Below are positions 1-7,859 of a DNA stretch of 64,000 bases, in pieces (the stretch's first letter is position 1; each line of letters opens with the position of its first letter). The translations under genes and the position numbers were made by a program. The stretch covers positions 248,001 to 312,000 of the forward strand of contig CAJSZV010000002.1 in NCBI GenBank assembly GCA_910574345.1. Direction: 5' to 3'. Below the pieces are notes generated by a model that was given only the letters and a program-made list of their open reading frames with translations, ran no database searches and had not been told where the DNA came from. Source of the DNA: Clostridiaceae bacterium (GTDB lineage Bacteria; Bacillota; Clostridia; Lachnospirales; Lachnospiraceae).

Positions 1-471
1 GAGGCTCTGAAGGATAAGGCAGATGTGATGTGGTTTTTTGAGGGGTGGGATAATGTAAAATGTGAGCTCAATGATTTTCCCATCCGCTATATGCCGGTGA
101 AAGATTTGGATGAGAGACTTGACTACTATACTCCTGTAGTCATTGCCAGTAAGGATACGTTGGAGACAAGACCGGATATGGTCCGCAGATTTTTAAAAGC
201 TACAGCCAGGGGATACGAGTATGCCATAGCCCATCCGGAAGAAAGCGCCGGGATTCTTCACGCTTATGCGCCGGATTATTCTCTCGATATGCTTACCATG
301 TCTCAGAAATATCTCAGCGAAAAGTATGCAGAGGATGCTCCCAGGTGGGGAGAGATGAAAAAAGAAGTATGGGATCGCTATACGGATTTCATGGTGGAAT
401 ATGGTGTGATTGACAAGGCCATAGAGGCGAGGGAGTGTTATACCAATGAATTCCTTCCAGCAGAACCGTAA
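1..471 (+). CDS. ABC transporter substrate-binding protein, NMT1/THI5-like (5' partial)
   Basis: The frame is open from the first base of the window, so the N-terminus with signal peptide lies upstream. The visible 156 residues read as the C-terminal lobe of an NMT1/THI5-like (ThiY-type) binding protein: a segment resembling PVVIASKDTLETRPDMV followed by RRFLKATARGYEYAIAHPEES is typical of this family, which captures thiamine precursors (HMP, formylaminopyrimidine) or sulfonates outside the cell. The stop is nine bases before an ABC ATPase of the matching class, so the two form one import operon. The precise substrate is inferred, not shown; a taurine or nitrate-type binding protein is the main alternative. 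Confidence 0.8.
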   Translation, partial: EALKDKADVMWFFEGWDNVKCELNDFPIRYMPVKDLDERLDYYTPVVIASKDTLETRPDMVRRFLKATARGYEYAIAHPEESAGILHAYAPDYSLDMLTMSQKYLSEKYAEDAPRWGEMKKEVWDRYTDFMVEYGVIDKAIEARECYTNEFLPAEP

Positions 472-480
472 GGAAAGGCC

Positions 481-1263
481 ATGAGGCGGAATATGAAACT
501 GAAAGTGGAAGAACTGACATTTTCCTATGAAAACAGAAAGGTATTGGACTCCATTGGATTTGCTGTGGATGAGGGGGAGTTTGTAAGTCTTTTGGGTCCG
601 TCGGGAAGCGGAAAATCCACAATCCTGAAACTTCTCACAGGAGTTCTGACTCCTTTTGGAGGAAGCATAGCGGTGGATGACAGGCCGGTGGAAGGGCTGT
701 CTCAGCATTTTGCCTACATGCCGCAGAACGATCTTTTGTTTCCCTGGAAGACCATACTGGATAATGTATGCCTTTATGGACAGATTCACGGTTCCTTGGA
801 GGCCATGCGCCGGGAGGCAAAAGCCAGTTTTCCTGAATTTGGCCTGGCAGGCTATGAAGACTCCTATCCTTCCCAGCTGTCGGGAGGAATGAGGCAGCGG
901 GCGGCATTTTTGAGGACAGCTCTGTGCAAGGCGGATATTCTGCTTTTAGATGAACCCTTTGGAGCTTTGGATGTGATTACAAGGGGAGAGATGCAGGACT
1001 GGCTTCTAAAGATCCGCAGGAAATTAAACCGGACCGTGGTGTTAGTGACCCATGATATGGACGAGGCCATCTACCTTTCGGACCGGATATTGATTCTTAA
1101 CCAGTCGCCGGCCCGGATTACCCATGAGATTGTGGTGGAGGGAAGGCAGCGCGACCGGCAGTGGCTTTATGGGCAGGGAGAACTGCGAAAGGAAATCTAT
1201 GACCGGATTATGGCAGGAGTCAGGGAGGTGAAAACATATGACAGTTCCATGGCTCCTCAGTGA
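481..1263 (+). CDS. ABC transporter ATP-binding protein (ThiZ/SsuB/TauB class)
   Basis: This 260-residue nucleotide-binding subunit powers import with the binding protein just upstream. Visible motifs are the Walker A loop GPSGSGKST (residues 39-47), Q-loop Gln82, signature LSGGMRQR (133-140), Walker B ILLLDEP (153-159) and a switch histidine in VTHDMDEA. The PFGALD sequence after Walker B and FPWKTILDNV after the Q-loop are typical of the nitrate/sulfonate/thiamine-precursor ATPases. The ATG at 481 follows AAGGAAAGG; an ATG at 493 after GAGGCGG is a possible alternative. The permease is not between the two genes and presumably lies upstream of the window. The 3' end overlaps the TatD gene by 26 bases, implying coupled translation. 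Confidence 0.9.
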   Translation: MRRNMKLKVEELTFSYENRKVLDSIGFAVDEGEFVSLLGPSGSGKSTILKLLTGVLTPFGGSIAVDDRPVEGLSQHFAYMPQNDLLFPWKTILDNVCLYGQIHGSLEAMRREAKASFPEFGLAGYEDSYPSQLSGGMRQRAAFLRTALCKADILLLDEPFGALDVITRGEMQDWLLKIRRKLNRTVVLVTHDMDEAIYLSDRILILNQSPARITHEIVVEGRQRDRQWLYGQGELRKEIYDRIMAGVREVKTYDSSMAPQ

Positions 1264-2053
1264 CGCCCACGGACATATGGGCACGAAGGCGGAACGAAAC
1301 GAACGAAGGGAAGCCGGAATTCCCAGCATTTTGTGTGCAATTACCCCGAAAGAGGCAAAAGAACTGATCAGAGAAAGCCGGGAGGAGAACCTTGGGGGAG
1401 AAGACGGCCGGCAGCAGGAGAGATATCTTTTTCCCGCTGCCGGCATCCATCCCTGGTATGCGGACCGGTATGAACTGCAGGATATGGAAACATGGATGGA
1501 GCGCTGTCCCCTTATAGGTGAAATCGGCATGGACAGCGTCTGGTGCAGTGTGGATCTGAAGACTCAGGAAATTAGATTTCGGCAGCAGCTGGAACTGGCC
1601 TTGAGACAGAACAAGCCGGTTATTCTTCACACCAAAGGACAGGAAAAGGAAATAGGAGATGTGATCAGACAATATCCGAACCGTTATCTGGTTCACTGGT
1701 ATTCCTGTGATTCTTATCTGGAAAAATATCTTGAGATGGACTGTTGCTTTTCCATAGGACCTGACGTATGGTGGAATCCTTCCGTACAGAACACGGCGCG
1801 GCAGGTTCCCGCAGACAGACTTCTTATAGAGACAGACGGACTTGACGCGGTGAAATGGGCTTATGAGGAGGGGATAAAGGCTTTCAAAAAGAATATAATA
1901 AAAAAGCCGGAAACATGGGAGGGGACAGAGCATGTGACATTTGCCCTGGCTCATACACTGGAAGCAGTGGCGGAGATACGGCATATGCCGCCTGAAAGGC
2001 TGGGGGAGGAGATACGGGATAATCTGCTGCGTTTTTGCGGGAAATCTATTTAA
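1238..2053 (+). CDS. TatD family metal-dependent hydrolase
   Basis: A 271-residue TIM-barrel hydrolase of the TatD nuclease family, which act as metal-dependent DNases or related phosphoesterases in the cytosol. The expected metal ligands are all present: HGH at 11-13, Glu95 in GEIGMD, His131 in ILHTKG, His153 in YLVHWYS and Asp200 in IETDG. The start is set by GGGAGG seven bases upstream, inside the end of the ABC ATPase gene. The protein is divergent from classical TatD (for example GIHPWY rather than GxHP[HY]), so a small-molecule role linked to the thiamine-precursor transporter is possible, but nothing in the sequence proves it. Confidence 0.85.
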   Translation: MTVPWLLSDAHGHMGTKAERNERREAGIPSILCAITPKEAKELIRESREENLGGEDGRQQERYLFPAAGIHPWYADRYELQDMETWMERCPLIGEIGMDSVWCSVDLKTQEIRFRQQLELALRQNKPVILHTKGQEKEIGDVIRQYPNRYLVHWYSCDSYLEKYLEMDCCFSIGPDVWWNPSVQNTARQVPADRLLIETDGLDAVKWAYEEGIKAFKKNIIKKPETWEGTEHVTFALAHTLEAVAEIRHMPPERLGEEIRDNLLRFCGKSI

Positions 2054-2064
2054 TCTTAAAAAAA

Positions 2065-2091
2065 TTAGCACTCACCTCTTGACATTGCTAA
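2065..2091. promoter_or_regulatory. CIRCE-like HrcA operator of hsp20
   Basis: The left arm TTAGCACTC at 2065-2073 is identical to the CIRCE consensus, the spacer is nine bases, and the right arm CATTGCTAA at 2083-2091 matches GAGTGCTAA at seven of nine positions. The element overlaps the -35 box of the hsp20 promoter, the usual place for HrcA repression. hrcA itself is not in this window. Confidence 0.85.
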
Positions 2092-2107
2092 CAATAAGTG
2101 TTATATT
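2079..2107 (+). promoter_or_regulatory. Sigma-A type promoter of hsp20
   Basis: TTGACA at 2079-2084 and TATATT at 2102-2107 are separated by 17 bases. The -35 hexamer lies inside the CIRCE-like element, so HrcA binding should exclude RNA polymerase. Confidence 0.85.
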
Positions 2108-2159
2108 ACATATATAACAAATAAAACAAAGCATTTACAAAGAAAAGGAGAGATGAGTT

Positions 2160-2594
2160 ATGTTGATGCCCAGTATTTTTGGTGAAAACTTATTTGATGA
2201 TTTTATGGAAGGATTCCCATTCGGAAATTACAAGACCACATCTTCTTTCAACAGCCTGATGAAGACCGATATCCGGGATATGGACCAGAGTTATGAATTG
2301 GATATTGATATGCCGGGATTTCGGAAAGAAGATATAAAAGCGGAGCTTAAGAACGGTTATCTGACCATAGAGGCCCGGACCAGCCGTGACAACGACGAGC
2401 AGGATGAGAAAGGCAGATACATCCGTCGTGAGCGGTACTGCGGTTCCTGCCAGAGAAGTTTTTATGTGGGAAAGGAAGTGACGCAGGAAGATATTAAGGC
2501 AAGATTTGAGAACGGAATCCTGAAGCTGACAGTGCCAAAGAGAGAGGCTCTGCCAAGGACAGAAGAGAACCATTATATAGCCATTGAGGGCTGA
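2160..2594 (+). CDS. Hsp20/alpha-crystallin family small heat-shock protein
   Basis: This 144-residue small heat-shock protein would hold unfolding proteins for refolding by ATP-dependent chaperones in the cytosol. The alpha-crystallin domain spans about residues 35-135: it opens with DMDQSYELDIDMPGFRKEDI, has the GYLTIEA strand, and ends with the A-x-x-x-n-G-I/V-L motif, here ARFENGILKLTVPK. The N-terminal MLMPSIFGENLFDDF is typical of Clostridial Hsp20. AAAAGGAG lies nine bases before the ATG. It stands alone between its own CIRCE-controlled promoter and a terminator, so it is probably induced by heat or protein damage through HrcA. Confidence 0.95.
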   Translation: MLMPSIFGENLFDDFMEGFPFGNYKTTSSFNSLMKTDIRDMDQSYELDIDMPGFRKEDIKAELKNGYLTIEARTSRDNDEQDEKGRYIRRERYCGSCQRSFYVGKEVTQEDIKARFENGILKLTVPKREALPRTEENHYIAIEG

Positions 2595-2614
2595 TGAGAT
2601 AAAGACAGAAAGAA

Positions 2615-2646
2615 GGCCTGCCGGGATTTTGCGGCAGGTCTTTTTT
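2615..2646 (+). terminator. Rho-independent terminator of hsp20
   Basis: A nine-pair stem (GGCCTGCCG with CGGCAGGTC, including one G-U) with an eight-base loop is followed by TTTTTT at 2641-2646. Confidence 0.9.
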
Positions 2647-2666
2647 CTGTATAGGGCAGCTTATAG

Positions 2667-4145
2667 TTACCGGTAGATCTTGTTATGCTCAAAGATGGGT
2701 TCGCTGGTCAGTTCCACTCCGAGGCGCTGGAAGGTATGGATATCTACGTTTGACAGCATGACGGAAGTGTGGGCCTGGCATCCATGGAGCTTGGACAATT
2801 GGTCCAAAGCCTTCTGAGCATTCTCATCAGTAGCGGCGCACATGGACAGGGCAATGAGAACTTCATCGGTGTGGAGCCTGGGATTTTTGCTTCCGAAATA
2901 GTTCACCTTTAATTTCTGGATCGGTTCAATGGCAGAGGGGGCGATGAGATGGATGTCGTCAGGAATCCGGCCCAGGGCTTTGACTGCATTTAGAAGCAAA
3001 GCAGCGGAAGAACCTAACAGATCACTGGTTCTGCCTGTAATGATCTGTCCGTCGGGAAGTTCCAGGGCCGCGGCGGGAGACTGGCTTCGCTCCGCTTTTT
3101 CGTTGGCGGCCACGGCTACTTTTCGATCCTGGGGAGTGATTCTGGCCTGTTTCATCAAAAGCTCAATCTTGTATACTTCGTCCTGGGAGCCGTCTCCGCG
3201 GGCCAGGCGGTTTAAGGCGTGATAGTAGCGGCGGAGAATCTCCTGGCGGGATGCTTCGCAGCAGGCTTCATCATCTACGATACAGTTGCCGACCATATTA
3301 ACTCCCATATCCGTGGGAGACTTATAAGGGCTGGAGCCGTAGATGCCTTCAAAAATGGCATTGAGAACCGGAAAAATCTCCACGTCCCGATTGTAGTTTA
3401 CGGTAGTCTTTCCATAAGCTTCCAGATGGAAGGGATCAATCATATTCACATCATTGAGATCAGCGGTGGCTGCCTCGTAAGCCAGGTTTACCGGGTGTTT
3501 CAGGGGCAGATTCCAGATGGGGAAGGTCTCGAACTTGGCGTAGCCGGCTTTGATGCCGCGGCGGTTCTCGTGATAGAGCTGGGATAAACAGGTAGCCATC
3601 TTGCCGCTTCCCGGTCCCGGAGCAGTGGTGATGACAAGGGGCCTGGTAGTTTCGATATAGTCATTTTTTCCGAAGCCGTCATCGCTTACAATGGTGCGGA
3701 TATTGTTGGGATAGCCTTCGATGCGGTAGTGGCGATACACCCGGATTCCCATGCGCTCCAGCTTTTCCTTGAAGGTGTCTGCTGCCGGCTGACCTGTATA
3801 TTGGGTAATGACCACACTGCCTACATAAAGTCCGCGGTCCCGAAAGGACTGAATGAGACGCAGCACATCCACATCATAGGTAATCCCCAGATCATAGCGT
3901 ATCTTGTTCTTTTCAATGTCAGCAGCATTGATGGCGACTACGATCTCAGCCTGATCCGACAGCTGCATGAGCATCTGCAGTTTACTGTCAGGAGCAAATC
4001 CCGGCAGAACTCTGGATGCATGATAGTCATCGAACAGCTTGCCGCCGAATTCCAGGTAGAGCTTGTCTCCAAACTGGCCAATCCGCTTTCGGATGTGTTC
4101 CGACTGCATGGTCTGGTATTGCTGGTTGTCAAATCCTGTTTTCAT
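2667..4145 (-). CDS. UPF0371 (DUF1846) family protein
   Basis: A 492-residue protein recognised as UPF0371/DUF1846 from segments such as KLYLEFGGKLFDDYHASRVLPGF near the N-terminus and TTAPGPGSGKMATCLSQLYHE around residues 173-193, which resembles a phosphate-binding loop (GPGSGK 177-182). The family is common in anaerobic Firmicutes and has a solved structure but no established reaction; a nucleotide-binding role is only suggested by the loop. The start is placed at the ATG ending at 4145, where AAGGGAAGGGA precedes it; a longer reading to 4169 has no ribosome site. It is transcribed alone, convergent with hsp20. Confidence 0.88.
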   Translation of the reverse strand: MKTGFDNQQYQTMQSEHIRKRIGQFGDKLYLEFGGKLFDDYHASRVLPGFAPDSKLQMLMQLSDQAEIVVAINAADIEKNKIRYDLGITYDVDVLRLIQSFRDRGLYVGSVVITQYTGQPAADTFKEKLERMGIRVYRHYRIEGYPNNIRTIVSDDGFGKNDYIETTRPLVITTAPGPGSGKMATCLSQLYHENRRGIKAGYAKFETFPIWNLPLKHPVNLAYEAATADLNDVNMIDPFHLEAYGKTTVNYNRDVEIFPVLNAIFEGIYGSSPYKSPTDMGVNMVGNCIVDDEACCEASRQEILRRYYHALNRLARGDGSQDEVYKIELLMKQARITPQDRKVAVAANEKAERSQSPAAALELPDGQIITGRTSDLLGSSAALLLNAVKALGRIPDDIHLIAPSAIEPIQKLKVNYFGSKNPRLHTDEVLIALSMCAATDENAQKALDQLSKLHGCQAHTSVMLSNVDIHTFQRLGVELTSEPIFEHNKIYR

Positions 4146-4288
4146 AAAATTTGTCCCTTCCCTTATCATTCGCTGATGGTTTTGTCAGAGATTCTCCGGC
4201 CTGCCGGAAAACCCCAATATATTCAGTGTACCATAAGATGTCAGAAATTGCATTAATTTCTTTAAGAGAAATCTTTACAAACAGATAC

Positions 4289-4317
4289 TTGAAAAGGAAG
4301 TTAGTTTATGCTAATAT
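4289..4317 (+). promoter_or_regulatory. Promoter of the DUF3793 gene
   Basis: TTGAAA at 4289-4294 and TAATAT at 4312-4317 are 17 bases apart, with the start codon about 97 bases downstream. An inverted repeat overlaps the spacer and the -10 hexamer. Confidence 0.75.
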
Positions 4318-4340
4318 ATGTATAGTTAGCAAGAACTAAC
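4300..4340. promoter_or_regulatory. Tandem GTTAG-N6-CTAA(C/T) operators
   Basis: Two inverted repeats of the same design lie 25 bases apart centre to centre: GTTAG-N6-CTAAT at 4300-4315, over the spacer and -10 box, and GTTAG-N6-CTAAC at 4325-4340, at and just after the predicted transcription start. The half-site resembles the TTAG/CTAA arms of DtxR/IdeR/MntR-type metal repressor boxes. That assignment is an inference from the half-site and from the known company DUF3793 genes keep with iron-uptake genes. Confidence 0.6.
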
Positions 4341-4413
4341 CACATAGTTTTTCTGGTTTCGGAAATGCTAAAGGTGAGGTACTTGTCCATGGTCATATAA
4401 GGAGGAAGCAGAC

Positions 4414-5004
4414 ATGTCGGCAGAGGTGATGGTAACATTTTTAAATCAGTGCGGTCCGGAATCCAAACTTGGTTTTCAGGTAGCCAGCCATTGCGCCCCT
4501 GTGCTGAAAGGGATTAAGGTTTCCAATATTATGTCGGCGGGGAAGGGAACCTGGAGCCGCCTTTTGAGGGATTTGAGGGGAAGCAAAGTTTTATGCGTCA
4601 TGCTGTCGTCAAGGAAGGATCGGGAAATCCTGCTGCTTTATCGATATGAGGATTTAAGAGAGCACTTAAAAAAGGAGCAGGTGGAGCGATTTCTTAAAAG
4701 CTGCGGATATGGGGAAACGAGTGTGGCGGCAGTGATCATGAGGCTTCGGGAAAGGTATGGGCAGTATGCAGACGGCCATGGGGAATTTCCCCATGAACTG
4801 GGGGTGATTTTGGAGTATCCCGTAGAGGACGTGGAAGGGTTTATTAAAAATCAGGGAAAAAACTGCGTCATGGAAAAATACTGGAAAGTATACCACAACA
4901 GGGAGAGGGCTCAGGCAGTCTTTGCCCGTTATGACGAAGCCAGGGAATCCGCTATGGAAGAGATTATGGCAGGATATCCCTTATGTCAGGTGGCAGCCAC
5001 TTAA
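4414..5004 (+). CDS. DUF3793 family protein
   Basis: A 196-residue soluble protein recognised as DUF3793 from its overall pattern: an N-terminal CGPESKLGFQVASHCAPVLKGIKVSNI, a central LLLYRYEDLREHL and the late FPHELGVILEYPVEDVEGFI with YWKVYHN. The family has no proven activity; it occurs mainly in anaerobic Clostridia and is often found beside ferrous-iron transport or flavodoxin genes, so a link to metal or haem handling is plausible. Here it is monocistronic, with AAGGAGG nine bases before the ATG and its own promoter under two metal-repressor-like operators, which supports metal-responsive expression. Confidence 0.85.
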   Translation: MSAEVMVTFLNQCGPESKLGFQVASHCAPVLKGIKVSNIMSAGKGTWSRLLRDLRGSKVLCVMLSSRKDREILLLYRYEDLREHLKKEQVERFLKSCGYGETSVAAVIMRLRERYGQYADGHGEFPHELGVILEYPVEDVEGFIKNQGKNCVMEKYWKVYHNRERAQAVFARYDEARESAMEEIMAGYPLCQVAAT

Positions 5005-5083
5005 AGGGAAAAAACTGCCGTAATCATGGAGGGGAAACGGACACAGGCAGGAAATGAAGATGAATGTCTTCGGCCTTTTCCGG

Positions 5084-5755
5084 CTATGTGGCTTTTATGG
5101 CATGGATATTGATCTGAAAAACATTTTTATGGTATTGGATCAAATGTTCCCTCTTCATTTTTCCAAGCTCTTTTGACAGGGCGCTGCGGTCCAGATTCAG
5201 ATAATCCGCCAGCTGCTGGCGGTCAAAAGGGATGGTGACGGTGCTGGTGCCCTGGAGGGAAATCTGACGGGAGAAATAAGAGAGCAGTCTTCCCCGAATA
5301 GTCTTTGGGGATGTGTCCAGGCTCCGCTCGGAAAGCCGGAGGTTCTTCTGGGCACTGATAATAAGAAGATTCTGGATTACCTGGCGCTGGCTTTGACAGA
5401 CCGGGCAGGGGGAGAAAAGCCCGGGAATACTGATGAGCAGGATACGGCAGTCTGTATTGGCCGTCACATCAATAAGCAGAGGCTGTGACGGAATACAGGC
5501 ATAGGCTTCGCCGAAGACTCCGCCTGCATCCGTGATTCCCAGAATACTTTTGTTTCCCCAGAGATCCGTGTGCTCAATCTGGATGGTTCCCGAAAGAACA
5601 AGGCCTGCATCCGTGATGATTTCCCCTGAATGAAAGACCACGTTTCCTTTTTTATACTGGTTTGTTCTGAAATTCAGATGCCTTGCCATGGCCTCAATAT
5701 CCTCTTTGGGACACCCCCGAAAAAGAACTGTATTAGAAATAAGATCCAAATCCAT
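5084..5755 (-). CDS. Crp/Fnr family transcriptional regulator
   Basis: A 223-residue regulator with a cyclic-nucleotide-binding-like beta-roll (about residues 10-115; GNVVFHSGEIITDAGLVLSG) and a C-terminal winged helix (about 150-215), where FDRQQLADYLNLDRSALSKEL is the recognition unit. A CPVC pair at residues 117-120, at the start of the long linker helix, is a candidate for redox or metal sensing, although a full Fnr-type four-cysteine cluster is not seen. It is divergent from a ferredoxin-cupin pair, and a perfect 14-base palindrome lies in the shared region, so it likely controls that pair and itself. GGAAGGA precedes the ATG. The effector is unknown. Confidence 0.88.
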   Translation of the reverse strand: MDLDLISNTVLFRGCPKEDIEAMARHLNFRTNQYKKGNVVFHSGEIITDAGLVLSGTIQIEHTDLWGNKSILGITDAGGVFGEAYACIPSQPLLIDVTANTDCRILLISIPGLFSPCPVCQSQRQVIQNLLIISAQKNLRLSERSLDTSPKTIRGRLLSYFSRQISLQGTSTVTIPFDRQQLADYLNLDRSALSKELGKMKREHLIQYHKNVFQINIHAIKAT

Positions 5756-5769
5756 AAATCTGTCCTTCC

Positions 5770-5783
5770 GTGGTTATAACCAC
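5770..5783. promoter_or_regulatory. Perfect palindrome GTGGTTATAACCAC, probable Crp/Fnr operator
   Basis: The 14 bases are a perfect inverted repeat lying 15 bases upstream of the regulator's start codon and 63 bases before the ferredoxin start. It is the only strong symmetric site in the intergenic region, so it is the best candidate for the binding site of the neighbouring regulator. The sequence differs from the E. coli Fnr site TTGAT-N4-ATCAA. Confidence 0.6.
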
Positions 5784-5846
5784 ATACTTTCTTGAGACAT
5801 CATAGTACAATGAGAACCATAAGTCAATAGGAAAGGATGATGGACC

Positions 5847-6503
5847 ATGATAAGAAGAATCATAACCATTGATGAAGACAGATGCAACGGCTGCGGAGCC
5901 TGTGCCGCCGCCTGCCACGAAGGGGCCATCGAGATTATAGACGGCAAGGCAAGACTGATCCGTGATGACTACTGTGACGGCCTGGGAGACTGCCTGCCTG
6001 AATGTCCCGCAGGCGCCATCAGCTTTGAGGAGAGGGAAGCCCCTGCCTATAATGGGGCGGCTGTGGCTGAGGCGAAAAAGAGACGGTCAGGGGAACGGGA
6101 AAAAAGACAGGAGAGAAGATCAAAGCTTAAGCAATGGCCCTGCCAGATTAAACTGGTCCCGGTGTCGGCTCCCTATTTTCATGACGCTGAACTTTTGATC
6201 GCAGCGGACTGCACCGCCTATGCCTATGGGGGCATACATGAAGATTTCATGAAAGACAAGATCACACTCATCGGCTGTCCGAAACTTGACGGTACAGACT
6301 ACAGTGAAAAGCTGGGGGCTATTCTAAAGAATCACAATATAAAGAGCATTACCCTTCTGCGCATGGAGGTTCCCTGCTGCGGCGGTTTGGAACTGGCAGT
6401 TAAAAAGGCCCTGGAGAGCAGCAAAAAGCAGACCGCGTGTCAGGTGGCCACGATTTCTGTGGAGGGAAATATTCTGAAGGAGGAGGAGAAGCATTATGTA
6501 TAA
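5847..6503 (+). CDS. 4Fe-4S ferredoxin-domain protein
   Basis: A 218-residue iron-sulfur protein. The N-terminal 60 residues hold one classical cluster motif (Cys13, Cys16, Cys19, Cys23) and a second one that reads C43-x5-C49-x3-CP, with Leu46 where a ligand cysteine would normally stand; this CDGLGDCLPECP form is known from related Clostridial proteins. The remainder (about 95-218) contains further cysteines in IGCPKLDG and VPCCGG, which may complete a cluster. The ATG was chosen with AGGAAAGGATG upstream. It overlaps the cupin gene by eight bases and is divergent from the Crp/Fnr regulator. A role in electron transfer under redox stress is inferred. Confidence 0.85.
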   Translation: MIRRIITIDEDRCNGCGACAAACHEGAIEIIDGKARLIRDDYCDGLGDCLPECPAGAISFEEREAPAYNGAAVAEAKKRRSGEREKRQERRSKLKQWPCQIKLVPVSAPYFHDAELLIAADCTAYAYGGIHEDFMKDKITLIGCPKLDGTDYSEKLGAILKNHNIKSITLLRMEVPCCGGLELAVKKALESSKKQTACQVATISVEGNILKEEEKHYV

Positions 6504-6819
6504 GAACATTGAGAAACACACAAAACTTCAGTTAAAAGATGAGATTGAATACCAGCCGGGCCAGGTGGTCAGCAAGACTCTCGTTCAGAATGACAAAGTC
6601 AGCATGACGCTCTTTTCCTTTGACAAGGGGGAGGAGATCTCCACCCATGCAGCGGGCGGGGATGCCATGGTCACAGTTCTGGAGGGAACGGGACGATTCA
6701 CCGTAGGAGGCCGGATATTTATTCTGAAAGAGGGCGAGACTTTAATCATGCCAAAAGATATTCCCCATGCAGTGTATGGGGAAGAAAAATTCAAGATGCA
6801 GCTGGTGGTATCCTTTTAA
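6496..6819 (+). CDS. Cupin domain-containing protein
   Basis: A 107-residue single-domain cupin. The two cupin motifs are present in reduced form: STHAAGGDAMVTVLEGTGRFTVGG corresponds to G-x5-H-x-H-x3-4-E-x6-G, and LIMPKDIPHAVYG to the second G-x5-P-x-G-x2-H-x3-N box. One conserved histidine in each motif can be seen, so metal binding is likely but weaker than in an enzyme with all ligands. The start codon lies inside the end of the ferredoxin gene after AGGAGGAG, so translation is coupled. The substrate is unknown; small cupins beside ferredoxins and Crp regulators are frequent in Clostridia. Confidence 0.85.
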   Translation: MYKNIEKHTKLQLKDEIEYQPGQVVSKTLVQNDKVSMTLFSFDKGEEISTHAAGGDAMVTVLEGTGRFTVGGRIFILKEGETLIMPKDIPHAVYGEEKFKMQLVVSF

Positions 6820-6827
6820 GGGGGAAG

Positions 6828-7859
6828 TTATCCCCCTAAAGCCCTGCAGCTGTCTCTCTCAATAAGGTGATGAGGTACAATGATCTTGGTGGCCAGCAGG
6901 TTCGGATTCTCCATGTGGTTAATGATCTGAGATGCGGCTTCGATCCCCAGCTGATAAGAATTCACATCAATGGAGGTCAGCTGGGGCGAGGTCAGCCTGG
7001 CCATGAGGGAATTGTTGAACGAGATAATGGATAAGTCGTCTGGTATGGACAGCTCTGCTTCCAGGCAGACTCTTTCCAGGGCCACGGCTAAGATATCGTC
7101 GCTGACCACCATGGCTGTGGGATGGTTGTCATCCGTGAGGAGAGCGTGGATCGCCTGGGGGCTCTTTTGCGAGACGGAAGGGATCTCCAGGCAGTATTCC
7201 GGGCGCTGGGGGAGTTTATGAAGAGCCAGCGCCATCTGATATCCCGCCTTTCTGTCGGCAGAGAACATAAGACTGTTGTCGCTGCCCAGATAGGCGATTT
7301 TTTTATGTCCGAGATGATACAGATATTCTGTGGCTTCCTGGCCTGCCAGAAAATTATCGTTGTCAATATAGATGGTCTGATTGGCGTACTGATAAGCTTT
7401 TCCGATGAGTACATACAAAAGGCCCTCATTGTAAAGGTATTCGATGACCGGATCCTGCTGCTTGGAATAGAGCATAATATAGCTGTCCACCTGACCGCTG
7501 CGGGTCAGAGTCCGGATAACTTTGAGAAGCTCGTCCTCATCCTGACCTGTGATGATGGTGTTGATATACTGCCGCTGATTGCAAAACTGGCTGATTCCCC
7601 TGATGGCTTCCAGATAAAAAGAGTTCTCATAGGTTTCTTTCTGGGAAGGCGGCAGAATGATGCCTATGGTTCTGGTACTGAGGGCGGAAATTCCGGCGGG
7701 CTGGGAGGAAAAGCCAGGTTCATATCCAAGCTGCGCCATAGCCCGGCGCACTTTTTCTTTGGTCTCTTCGCTAATGGAGGGATTGTCTTTGCATGTTCTG
7801 GATACGGTGGAAGGAGATACGCCTGCAAGCGCGGCTACTTCCTTGAGAGTGACTGCCAT
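6828..7859 (-). CDS. LacI family transcriptional regulator of the maltose/glucoside PTS module
   Basis: A 343-residue repressor with the LacI helix-turn-helix at residues 2-25 (VTLKEVAALAGVSPSTVSRT) and a periplasmic-binding-protein-like sugar domain (about 60-340; YLYHLGHKKIAYLG and SIISFNNS are family hallmarks). The ATG ending at 7859 is preceded by GAGGAGG; longer readings lack a ribosome site and start before the DNA-binding domain. It is divergent from the PTS gene, and paired TTGCA-N7-TGCAA sites lie between them. The likely inducer is an alpha-glucoside such as maltose, inferred from the PTS and malQ downstream. Confidence 0.92.
   Translation of the reverse strand: MAVTLKEVAALAGVSPSTVSRTCKDNPSISEETKEKVRRAMAQLGYEPGFSSQPAGISALSTRTIGIILPPSQKETYENSFYLEAIRGISQFCNQRQYINTIITGQDEDELLKVIRTLTRSGQVDSYIMLYSKQQDPVIEYLYNEGLLYVLIGKAYQYANQTIYIDNDNFLAGQEATEYLYHLGHKKIAYLGSDNSLMFSADRKAGYQMALALHKLPQRPEYCLEIPSVSQKSPQAIHALLTDDNHPTAMVVSDDILAVALERVCLEAELSIPDDLSIISFNNSLMARLTSPQLTSIDVNSYQLGIEAASQIINHMENPNLLATKIIVPHHLIERDSCRALGG

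Noticed and set aside
1220-2071. 283-codon minus-strand frame opposite tatD
   Set aside because: The plus strand has full TatD metal-ligand conservation, while the minus frame has no motif.
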